Below, one piece after another: positions 17,332 to 25,026 of a stretch of 64,000 nucleotides of DNA. The DNA comes from Dinoroseobacter sp049800835. GTDB lineage: Bacteria > Pseudomonadota > Alphaproteobacteria > Rhodobacterales > Rhodobacteraceae. Under the pieces are notes generated by a model. The model was not told the DNA's origin. It saw only the letters and a list, made by a program, of their open reading frames with translations, and searched no databases. The translations under genes were made by a program, and so were the position numbers. The first letter of the stretch is position 1. Each line of letters starts with the position of its first letter. The stretch is taken from assembly GCF_049800835.1 (NCBI RefSeq), contig NZ_JBNAFU010000001.1:186001-250000 (forward strand). Reading direction: 5' to 3'.

Positions 17332-18180
17332 ATGGCTATGGGGCACCGATTCCGCGTGAGTTCTCTCGCGGCGATACAATCGACTGGAAACTGGCGACTT
17401 GCGTCTCTGCATGCAGAGGACGTACCGGTACTGTTTTCGCTGACGCGCGGACAAGGCCGGGTCATCCTGTCCGGGCGCACCCGGGGTCTTACGCCGCCGA
17501 GTTACTTGTTCGTGCCCGCACACCATGCAATGCGGTTCGAGTTTTCCGGACCGGTCTTTGGCACGAAGCTGCGGCTTGACCCCGCGTCCGTGCCGGAACT
17601 GCCATCCGAGCCGCGCCTGCTGCGCAGCTTGGCGGCGCAGGATCAACGGACGCTGACGCATCACCTGAACCAGATCGAGGAAGAACGCACCGCCGCTCGT
17701 AAGGGCGCTGATCGCGCTGTTGCTGCGCATGCCAACCTTTTGTGCATCGCGCTGGATCGCGCGTACGAGGCGAGCGGGGCGCCTTCGTGGACCGAGACGA
17801 AATCCCAACAGCTGTCGGCGAGGTTCATGGCGCTGGTCGAAGAGGATATCGCAAACGGTACGTTGGATGGCCCGTCCGTTGGCGACTATGCGGATCGGCT
17901 TGGCATTACCGCGACGCATCTGACGAGGGTTTGCCAGGCAGAAACGGGTCAAGGCGCGTCCAGCTACCTGCAGGATCGCCTGCTTTCAGAGGCGCGACGC
18001 CGCCTGAAAGAGACACGCCAACCCGTCAACAGCATAGCGCGGCAACTTGGCTACCGGTCGGCCGCCTACTTCACCCGGGCGTTCGGGGCACGAATGGGCG
18101 AAACACCGAGCGCCGCACGGAATGCAACGACCGATCCCGCAGCGCCCAACACCGGCACCAAGGCGCTTCGTCCGCACTGA
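17332..18180 (+). CDS. AraC-family transcriptional regulator
   Basis: The 282-residue protein has an N-terminal cupin-like sensing region (about 1-95, including SYLFVPAHHAMRFEF) and a C-terminal AraC DNA-binding domain (about 165-265) with two helix-turn-helix units. The second unit shows the family signature VNSIARQLGYRSAAYFTRAFGARMGETPS. It lies 32 bp after miaA but is functionally more likely linked to the ABC importer genes that follow on the same strand; a palindrome in the gap downstream could be its operator or that of another factor. The ligand is unknown. Confidence 0.9.
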   Translation: MAMGHRFRVSSLAAIQSTGNWRLASLHAEDVPVLFSLTRGQGRVILSGRTRGLTPPSYLFVPAHHAMRFEFSGPVFGTKLRLDPASVPELPSEPRLLRSLAAQDQRTLTHHLNQIEEERTAARKGADRAVAAHANLLCIALDRAYEASGAPSWTETKSQQLSARFMALVEEDIANGTLDGPSVGDYADRLGITATHLTRVCQAETGQGASSYLQDRLLSEARRRLKETRQPVNSIARQLGYRSAAYFTRAFGARMGETPSAARNATTDPAAPNTGTKALRPH

Positions 18181-18232
18181 CGCTAGGTCAAGCGCGGCCA
18201 AACCGCTTGCAAATCAACCGAACGTCTGTTTG

Positions 18233-18248
18233 CGACACCCATGTGTCG
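18233..18248. promoter_or_regulatory. Palindrome upstream of the ABC importer operon
   Basis: CGACAC, four bases and GTGTCG form a perfect 6-bp inverted repeat 176 bp before the binding-protein start. The 243-bp gap 18181-18423 holds no gene. The position suits an operator for a dimeric regulator; no binding protein is shown. Confidence 0.35.
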
Positions 18249-18423
18249 AAAAATTACCATTATTCGTCGGGTCTGGCTGTTGACGCTTGCCGGAATATCC
18301 GTTGAGTTAAAGGCAACACGAAAAAGTTCCTTCAGGCGGCAGCCTCGGGTTGCGTGCATATCTGCGCGCAAACAAAGGGGTTTAGGCCAAATGATCGACA
18401 TAATTGTCCTAAGGGAGGACCAG

Positions 18424-20097
18424 ATGACATCGACGACCATCAACAGAAAACCGCTGCACCCGCAAATCGCGACCTACGCACGCGATTGCCAAGACGGCAA
18501 ACTGAGCCGCCGCGAGTTTCTGTCCTATGCAACCGCTTTGGGAGCCACAGCAGCGACCGCGCACCTGATGATCGGGGCAAAACCTGCGGCGGCCGCCGGA
18601 CACGGCGCGACCCCGGCCATGGGGGGGACATTGCGGATCCAGCATCTGGTCAAGGCGATGAAGGAACCCCGGACATATGATTGGTCGGAACTCGGCAATC
18701 ACTCGCGCGGATTCCTTGAGTATCTCGTGGAATACAACGCGGACGGGACCTTCCGGGGCATGCTTCTGGAAAGTTGGGAAGTGAACGAGGATGCGACCGT
18801 CTATACGCTGAACGTGCGTCCGGGCGTAACGTGGAACAACGGCGAGCCTTTCACGGCCGAGGACGTGGCGCGGAACGTGGCGGGGTGGTGTGACACGTCG
18901 CTGGAGGGCAACTCCATGGCAGCGCGTTTCTCGGGCCTGATTGATGCCGACACCGGGCAGGCGCGTGAGGGCGCGATCGAAATTGTCGACGACCTGACCG
19001 TGAGGCTCACCTTGTCCGCTCCGGACATCACCGTGGTTGCAAACATGGCGGACTATCCGGCTGCTATCACCGACGCCACCTACACCGGCGGCAATCCGTT
19101 CGACCATGGTATCGGGACTGGCCCCTACCGGCCCGTCAGCTTCGAGGCGAACGTGAAGGCCGTTATCGAAAAGAACCCGGACCATACATGGTGGGGCACC
19201 GAAGTTTACGGCGGCCCCTACCTTGACCGGATCGAGTTTATCGATTTTGGCGCGGATCCCGCCACGTGGATGGCAGGTGCCGAGGCCGAGGAATTCGATC
19301 TGACCTATGAAACCACCGGCGAATTCGTGGATCTTTTCACAGCCATTGGCTGGACCGGAACCGAGGCTGTGACTGGAGCGACAGTTGTTTTGCGCCCCAA
19401 CCAGCTTGCCGAAGTGGACGGTGTGACACCCTACGCCGACGCGCGCGTGCGTCAGGGCCTTGCAATGGCGGTGGACAACAAGGTTCTGCTGGAGCTTGGT
19501 TACAACAATCAGGGCACAACGGCGGCCAACCACCATGTCTGTCCGATCCACCCCGAATACGCCGATATTGGCCCGGCACCCTACGATCCGGCAGCAGGGG
19601 TCGCGATGATCGAGGAAGCGGGTCTTGGCGATTACGTGCACGAGATCATCACGCCCGACGAGGAATGGCTGTCCAGCACCGGAGATGCCCTTGCGGCACA
19701 GCTGCGTGATGCCGGTCTGTCTGTGGAGCGCAAGATCCTGCCCGGTGCAACGTTCTGGGGCGACTGGACGAAGTATCCGTTCTCGTCCACGTCGTGGAAC
19801 CACCGCCCTCTTGGCGTGCAGATCCTCGCGCTGGCCTATCGCTCCGGAGAGGCGTGGAACGAAACCGCGTTCTCCAACCCGGATTTTGACGCCGCACTGG
19901 CCGAAGCCCTGTCGATCGCGGATGCTGATGCCCGCCGCGCGGTCATGACCCGCGTGCAGCAGATCCTGCGCGACGAAGGTGTCATCATTCAGCCCTACTG
20001 GCGCTCGCTCTACAATCACCACCGGGGCGATGTGGTTAACGCTGAAAAACACCCAAGCCACGAGATCCACGTCTACAAGCTCGGCTTCGCCGCTTGA
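18424..20097 (+). CDS. ABC transporter substrate-binding protein, peptide/opine family 5
   Basis: This periplasmic binding protein captures a peptide-like, opine-like or other organic solute for the importer encoded downstream. The 557-residue product has a twin-arginine signal (SRREFL at about 28-33, hydrophobic stretch, AAAA cleavage near residue 58), so it is exported folded. The solute-binding family 5 features are NVRPGVTWNNGEPFTAEDV and GTGPYRPVSFEANVKAVIEKNPDHTWWG. The ATG at 18424 was chosen because GGGAGG lies 7 bases upstream and the signal peptide follows directly; an in-frame start at 18241 would bury the signal. The substrate cannot be read from sequence. Confidence 0.93.
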   Translation: MTSTTINRKPLHPQIATYARDCQDGKLSRREFLSYATALGATAATAHLMIGAKPAAAAGHGATPAMGGTLRIQHLVKAMKEPRTYDWSELGNHSRGFLEYLVEYNADGTFRGMLLESWEVNEDATVYTLNVRPGVTWNNGEPFTAEDVARNVAGWCDTSLEGNSMAARFSGLIDADTGQAREGAIEIVDDLTVRLTLSAPDITVVANMADYPAAITDATYTGGNPFDHGIGTGPYRPVSFEANVKAVIEKNPDHTWWGTEVYGGPYLDRIEFIDFGADPATWMAGAEAEEFDLTYETTGEFVDLFTAIGWTGTEAVTGATVVLRPNQLAEVDGVTPYADARVRQGLAMAVDNKVLLELGYNNQGTTAANHHVCPIHPEYADIGPAPYDPAAGVAMIEEAGLGDYVHEIITPDEEWLSSTGDALAAQLRDAGLSVERKILPGATFWGDWTKYPFSSTSWNHRPLGVQILALAYRSGEAWNETAFSNPDFDAALAEALSIADADARRAVMTRVQQILRDEGVIIQPYWRSLYNHHRGDVVNAEKHPSHEIHVYKLGFAA

Positions 20098-20120
20098 TCT
20101 CTCGCGCACGCGCAAACCAG

Positions 20121-20149
20121 AGAGGCCGCCTGGCGGGGTGGCCTCTTTT
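20121..20149 (+). terminator. Hairpin with T-run after the binding-protein gene
   Basis: AGAGGCC and GGCCTCT pair around a GC-rich loop, followed by TTTT. It lies in the 80-bp gap between the binding-protein and first permease genes. Such a partial terminator would let binding protein be made in excess over the permeases. Confidence 0.6.
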
Positions 20150-20177
20150 CGCACGTCCTCATCGCAGGAACTGATCC

Positions 20178-21269
20178 ATGTTGCTCTTCATCCTGCGCCG
20201 CAGTGGCGTGATGCTGCTGACGGCGTTGTGCGTCACATTCATCGTCTTCTTTCTGACCAATCTGGGCCCGAACCTCGAAAAGCTCGCCAAATCCGAAGGA
20301 TCGGTGCGGATGACCGATGCCGAGGTGACAAGCTGGCTGGACCGCAACGGTTTCGCGCGGCCGATGATCCTACGCTATGGCGAGTGGCTGGGCGTTGTAC
20401 CCGGCTGGACGCGGGAGGCAGAGGATGGTGGCCTGCGCGGGCGCTGCATCGATGGTCTGTTGCCCGCAGGCAGCCCGCCGCCTGCAACTTTCTGCGGCGT
20501 GCTCCAGGGGGATTTCGGTGAAAGCACGGTGTTCAAGGCGCCTGTCGGTGATGTGATCTCGGAACGGCTCGCGCTGACGGGCAAACTCATGTTCTGGGTG
20601 ATGGTGGTCATGGTGCCGTCTGCCCTGCTCGTCGGGGTGCTTGCCGGCATGCGGGAGGGGTCGCGCACGGACCGGACGCTTTCGACCTTTTCCATCGCGA
20701 CCACGGCGACGCCTGAATACGTCTCTGGCGTGGTTCTTGTCGTGCTTTTTGCCTCGTCCACAGCCGGCTTATCCCCGCTGTTCAAGGAATGGGGCCTGAT
20801 CGAGGGGCGCACCATCCTGAAAGGATCGGCTGCGTCGGCGGCGGAAAACGCAACCTTCGAGAATTTTGCCCTGCCGGTGTTGACCATGGCCTTGTACGGC
20901 ATGGGATACATCGCGCGGATGACGCGGGCCTCCATGGCCGAGGTCATGACCGCGCAGTATATTCGAACAGCGCGCCTCAAGGGCGTCAGTTTCAAGAACA
21001 TCGTCATCAAGCACGCCTTGCGAAACGCGCTGATCGCCCCGTTCACGGTGATCATGCTGCAATTTCCGTGGCTGCTGACCGGCGTGGTGATCGTCGAGAC
21101 GCTGTTCAACTACAAGGGCTTCGGCTGGACGCTTGTCCAAGCGGCCTCGAACAATGATATCGAGTTGCTGCTGTCATGTTCGGTGGTGGCTGTCGCGGTC
21201 GTTCTCGTGACACAGCTGATCTCGGATATCGGCTACGTCTTCCTCAACCCCCGTATCCGGATCGCATGA
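20178..21269 (+). CDS. ABC transporter permease (DppB-type)
   Basis: The 363-residue inner-membrane protein is the first permease subunit of the family 5 importer. It starts with a membrane helix and a LGPNLEKLAK segment typical of DppB/OppB. A soluble insert follows (about 40-120, including two cysteines), then five further helices. The ATPase-coupling EAA loop is near residues 255-285 (YIRTARLKGVSFKNIVIKHALRNAL). It starts 29 bases after the hairpin and 10 bp before the second permease gene. Length is slightly above the usual 310-340 because of the insert. Confidence 0.92.
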   Translation: MLLFILRRSGVMLLTALCVTFIVFFLTNLGPNLEKLAKSEGSVRMTDAEVTSWLDRNGFARPMILRYGEWLGVVPGWTREAEDGGLRGRCIDGLLPAGSPPPATFCGVLQGDFGESTVFKAPVGDVISERLALTGKLMFWVMVVMVPSALLVGVLAGMREGSRTDRTLSTFSIATTATPEYVSGVVLVVLFASSTAGLSPLFKEWGLIEGRTILKGSAASAAENATFENFALPVLTMALYGMGYIARMTRASMAEVMTAQYIRTARLKGVSFKNIVIKHALRNALIAPFTVIMLQFPWLLTGVVIVETLFNYKGFGWTLVQAASNNDIELLLSCSVVAVAVVLVTQLISDIGYVFLNPRIRIA

Positions 21270-21279
21270 GGAGAGACCG

Positions 21280-22440
21280 ATGGAACCGATGACCTCCCTT
21301 GAAATCTGGACCCAGGTGTTTCTGCAGTTCATGCCGGTCTGGGTGTCGCTGATTGCAACCTTCATGCTGTCGATCGTCTACAAGCGTCGGCTTGGTCTGT
21401 ATGGCAAGCTGTTTGACAGCCCGATCGGAATGACCGGCTTCGCGCTGGTGATGTTCTGGATCTATACCGCCATCTTTGCCGATATCATCATCACCCATGA
21501 CCCGATCCAGGTTCTGTCGGGCATGAAGAACAAGGTACCCGGCACGCCGGTGCCGGAGGGGGCCGAGGGGTTCACCCACTATCTGTTCGGCGGAGACAAT
21601 CTGGCCCGCGACGTGTTCAGCCGCATGGTGATGGGGGCGCGAGAGGTGCTCAAGATCGCCCCTGCCGCCACGTTGTTCGCGTTCATGGTCGGCATCGTAC
21701 TGGGCCTGCCGGCGGGTTACTTTGGAGGCAAGCTGGACGTGGTGCTGAGCTTTATTGCCAATATGGTCCTCGCCTTTCCGGTGATCCTTCTGTTCTACCT
21801 GTTGGTCACACCCGAGATCGTGGCGACCGGCATCCCGGTCTACATGGCCGCGGTGCTCTTCCTGTTCCCGATCCTGTTCCTGATCGTGCTGTGGAACTCG
21901 CGGTACTTCACGCAACCGGCCAAGCGCAACCTGTTCGTGGCGATCACGGTTGTTCTGGGCGGCTGGCTCTATCTGGGTCTGGCGTTCAACGCGGACCCGC
22001 TCGGCATCATTTCCATGCCGCCGAACGTCCTGATCGTGTTCGTTTCGGTGGTGTTTGTGAACTCGCCGACCGTTTTCCGGATCGTGCGCGGCATCGTTCT
22101 GGACATCCAGACAAGGGATTACGTTGCGGCCGCCCAGACCCGTGGCGAGGGCCCCTGGTACATCATGCTGTGGGAAATCCTGCCCAATGCACGGGGCCCG
22201 CTGATCGTCGATTTCTGCCTGCGCATCGGCTACACGACGATCCTTCTGGGTACGCTTGGGTTCTTCGGTCTGGGCGTCAGCCCGGAAAGCCCGGATTGGG
22301 GGTCGACCATCAACGAAGGTCGGCGGCTCTTGTCCGTCTATATCCATCCCGCCCTGCCGCCTGCACTGGCCTTGATGAGTCTGGTGCTGGGCTTGAACCT
22401 GCTGGCTGATGGCTTGCGCGAAGAAAGCATGAAGGATTGA
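21280..22440 (+). CDS. ABC transporter permease (DppC-type)
   Basis: The 386-residue protein is the second permease. It has an N-terminal helix pair, the periplasmic segment ending YLFGGDNLARDVFSRMVMGAR that marks DppC-type permeases, and the EAA loop DYVAAAQTRGEGPWYIMLWEILPNARGP near residue 280. Compared with the usual 280-300 residues it carries an extra hydrophobic stretch of about 70 residues (roughly 175-250, with two or three added helices) before the EAA loop. It ends LLADGLREESMKD, the typical DppC tail. Confidence 0.92.
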   Translation: MEPMTSLEIWTQVFLQFMPVWVSLIATFMLSIVYKRRLGLYGKLFDSPIGMTGFALVMFWIYTAIFADIIITHDPIQVLSGMKNKVPGTPVPEGAEGFTHYLFGGDNLARDVFSRMVMGAREVLKIAPAATLFAFMVGIVLGLPAGYFGGKLDVVLSFIANMVLAFPVILLFYLLVTPEIVATGIPVYMAAVLFLFPILFLIVLWNSRYFTQPAKRNLFVAITVVLGGWLYLGLAFNADPLGIISMPPNVLIVFVSVVFVNSPTVFRIVRGIVLDIQTRDYVAAAQTRGEGPWYIMLWEILPNARGPLIVDFCLRIGYTTILLGTLGFFGLGVSPESPDWGSTINEGRRLLSVYIHPALPPALALMSLVLGLNLLADGLREESMKD

Positions 22441-22454
22441 CCCTGCGCGCGCGA

Positions 22455-22487
22455 CCGGGGGCCAGCCCCCGGACCCCCGAGGTATTT
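22455..22487. repeat. REP-like extragenic palindrome
   Basis: CCGGGGGC, CA and GCCCCCGG form a perfect 8-bp stem, followed by ACCCCCGAGGTATTT. I recall similar GC-rich palindromes ending near GTATTT as common between genes in Rhodobacterales genomes. Only one copy was noticed in this window. It may stabilise or attenuate mRNA between the second permease and the ATPase. Confidence 0.5.
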
Positions 22488-22515
22488 CCGCACAAAAGAA
22501 ACGAGAGGATCCCAA

Positions 22516-24594
22516 ATGACCGAGACCTATGACGGCCCGATCCTCGAGATCGAAAACCTCTCGATCTCGTTCTTCACACGACTGCGCGAGATTCCGGCCG
22601 TGATGGATTTTTCCTGCACCGTGCAACCTGGAGAGGCCATGGGCCTCGTGGGAGAGTCGGGCTGTGGAAAATCCACCGTGGCGCTGGGTGTCATGCAGGA
22701 CCTGGGCGTGAACGGGCGGATTGTCGGGGGGTCCATCAAGTTCAAGGGGCGCGATCTGAACACGATGTCCCCCGAGGAGTTGCGCAAGATCCGCGGGCGC
22801 GAGATTGCGATGATTTATCAGGAGCCCATGGCGTCCTTGAACCCGGCGATGAAGATCGGCAAGCAGTTGATGGAAGTGCCGATGATCCACGAGGGGCTGT
22901 CGGAATCCGACGCTTATCAGCGCGCGCTTGAGGTGGTCACGGATGTGCGCCTGCCGGATCCCGAGCGGATGCTGAAATCCTTTCCGCACCAGCTGTCCGG
23001 CGGTCAGCAGCAGCGGATCGTGATCGCAATGGCGTTGATGGCCAACCCCGCTTTGCTGATCCTCGACGAGCCGACCACCGCCTTGGATGTCACTGTCGAG
23101 GCCGCTGTGGTCGATTTGGTGAAGGATCTGGGCAAGAAATACGGCACCTCGATGCTGTTTATTTCGCACAACCTGGGACTTGTGCTCGAAACCTGCGACC
23201 GGTTGTGCGTGATGTATTCCGGCGAAGCGGTGGAAACAGGGTCCATCAACGATGTGTTCGACAAGATGCGGCATCCATATACACAGGCGCTCTTCCGGTC
23301 GATCCCGTTGCCGGGGGCGGACAAGACCGCGCGCCCGCTGGTGGCCATTCCGGGCAACTTTCCCCTGCCCCATGAACGCCCGCCCGGGTGCAATTTCGGG
23401 CCGCGTTGCGGCTATTTCGAAGAGGGGCGATGCGATCAGGGTGAGATCGGAATGGCCGAGATTGCAGGCGACGACCGGCATGCCTCACGCTGTCTGAGGT
23501 TCCAGGAAATTGACTGGACCGCTCCGCCGAAGGCGGCGGGCGGTCAGATCAATTCCGAGCCCGGCAAAGTCGTTCTGAAGATCGACAACCTGAAGAAATA
23601 CTACGAGGTCGCAGCCAGTGCGCTGTTCGGCGGCGACAAGAAGGTCGTGAAGGCGAACGAGACCCTGAGCTTCGAGGCGCGGGAAAGTGAAACCCTTGCA
23701 ATCGTTGGAGAATCCGGCTGCGGGAAGTCGACCCTCGCCAAGGTCCTGATGGGGCTGGAAACCGCCACCGACGGCACAATCCTGATCGACAACAGGGAGG
23801 TGCAGAGCACCGAGATCCAGGACCGCGAAACCAGCACGGTTTCGAACGTTCAGATGGTATTCCAGAACCCGTTCGACACATTGAACCCATCGATGACAGT
23901 CGGACGGCAAATCATTCGCGCGCTCGAGATTTTTGGCGTTGGGGACTCCGAGGACGAACGGCATGAGCGCATGCTGAAACTTCTGGACCTCGTAAAGTTG
24001 CCACGGGCGTTCGCGGACCGGATGCCCCGGCAGTTGTCAGGTGGCCAGAAGCAGCGCGTGGGGATCGCGCGCGCGTTTGCCGGAGAGGCCAAGATCGTGG
24101 TCGCGGATGAACCTGTCAGCGCACTCGATGTGTCGGTTCAGGCGGCTGTGACGGACCTGCTGATGGAGATCCAGCGGGAGAACAAGACGACACTTCTCTT
24201 TATTTCTCATGACCTTAGCATTGTGCGGTACCTCAGCGACAGGGTCATGGTGATGTATCTGGGCCATGTCGTGGAACTGGGCACAACGGACGAGGTGTTC
24301 GCCCCCCCGTACCATCCCTACACCGAAGCCCTGTTGTCGGCCGTGCCGATTGCGGACACCTCTGTCGAGAAGAAAAACATTGTCCTTGAAGGGGATATCC
24401 CGTCCGCCATGAGCCCACCGACCGGCTGCCCGTTCCAGACCCGGTGCGGTTGGAAACATCGGGTGCCGGGGGATCTGTGCGAGCGTGAGGTGCCCCCGAT
24501 CCAGACGTCCGAGACCGGGCACCAGATCAAGTGCCACCTGAGCACAGAGGTCTTCGACGAGATGACGCCGGTGATCAAGGTCACCGCCGAATAA
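22516..24594 (+). CDS. ABC transporter ATP-binding protein, fused DppD-DppF type
   Basis: This 692-residue protein joins both ATPases of a family 5 importer in one chain. The first nucleotide-binding domain has Walker A GESGCGKST (46-54), signature LSGGQQQR, Walker B LLILDEPT and the oligopeptide-transporter C-terminal cysteine region (PPGCNFGPRCGYFEEGRC). The second has Walker A GESGCGKST (about 397-405), LSGGQKQR, VVADEPVSALD, and a second cysteine tail (PTGCPFQTRCGWKH). AGAGGA precedes the ATG. With the upstream binding protein and permeases it completes the importer. Confidence 0.94.
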   Translation: MTETYDGPILEIENLSISFFTRLREIPAVMDFSCTVQPGEAMGLVGESGCGKSTVALGVMQDLGVNGRIVGGSIKFKGRDLNTMSPEELRKIRGREIAMIYQEPMASLNPAMKIGKQLMEVPMIHEGLSESDAYQRALEVVTDVRLPDPERMLKSFPHQLSGGQQQRIVIAMALMANPALLILDEPTTALDVTVEAAVVDLVKDLGKKYGTSMLFISHNLGLVLETCDRLCVMYSGEAVETGSINDVFDKMRHPYTQALFRSIPLPGADKTARPLVAIPGNFPLPHERPPGCNFGPRCGYFEEGRCDQGEIGMAEIAGDDRHASRCLRFQEIDWTAPPKAAGGQINSEPGKVVLKIDNLKKYYEVAASALFGGDKKVVKANETLSFEARESETLAIVGESGCGKSTLAKVLMGLETATDGTILIDNREVQSTEIQDRETSTVSNVQMVFQNPFDTLNPSMTVGRQIIRALEIFGVGDSEDERHERMLKLLDLVKLPRAFADRMPRQLSGGQKQRVGIARAFAGEAKIVVADEPVSALDVSVQAAVTDLLMEIQRENKTTLLFISHDLSIVRYLSDRVMVMYLGHVVELGTTDEVFAPPYHPYTEALLSAVPIADTSVEKKNIVLEGDIPSAMSPPTGCPFQTRCGWKHRVPGDLCEREVPPIQTSETGHQIKCHLSTEVFDEMTPVIKVTAE

Positions 24595-25026
24595 CCGCGT
24601 TGGGCCGGTTTTGTACGTTTTGTAGCGCTCGAAAATCGCCTGTTTTACATTTTGTAGCAAAACTGCGCGCGCGTTCACCGCGCACGTTCGAGAGCGTTCT
24701 GAAGCGGCGAACAGCGTCGTTCCGAATTGCTGTTGTCCGTGGTGATTGCAGGCGGTTCCCTCCGTCGCGACCCGGCATGGAATCAGCACCCATGTCGCAA
24801 ACAGACAAAATCGTGTCGCACCAGTTATCCGGGCGGACTGGGTGAAAACGGCGTTTTAAAGCCCTTTGACGTCCGTTTTCGCGGCAATTGGGTCGGTTTC
24901 AACCTTGACCGAGCAGGTCGAATTCAGGACGCTGGACCCCTGAGCGCCCCTGCCCCGAGACAAATCAATAATGGCGCATCATTTTGCGGAAGGCTTCAGA
25001 CTTGCCTTCCGAGGGAGAGAGAAAAA
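24595..25026. promoter_or_regulatory. 432-bp gene-free region with paired 13-bp direct repeats
   Basis: No gene was recognised in this gap between the ABC ATPase and BCCT genes. TACGTTTTGTAGC at 24614-24626 and TACATTTTGTAGC at 24646-24658 form two near-identical copies starting 32 bp apart, about three helical turns. Each copy contains an imperfect palindrome of TACx-TTT-TGTA. This looks like a paired operator. GGGAGAGAG before 25027 is the ribosome-binding site of the transporter gene. Confidence 0.5.

Noticed and set aside
18409..20154. A 581-residue minus-strand open frame opposite the binding-protein gene
   Set aside because: Compositional shadow of a recognised substrate-binding protein gene; no domain seen.
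21244..23481. A 745-residue open frame on the minus strand
   Set aside because: It lies wholly antisense to the two recognised importer genes, is rich in His/Arg/Gln with no domain pattern, and is a typical shadow of high-GC codon use.
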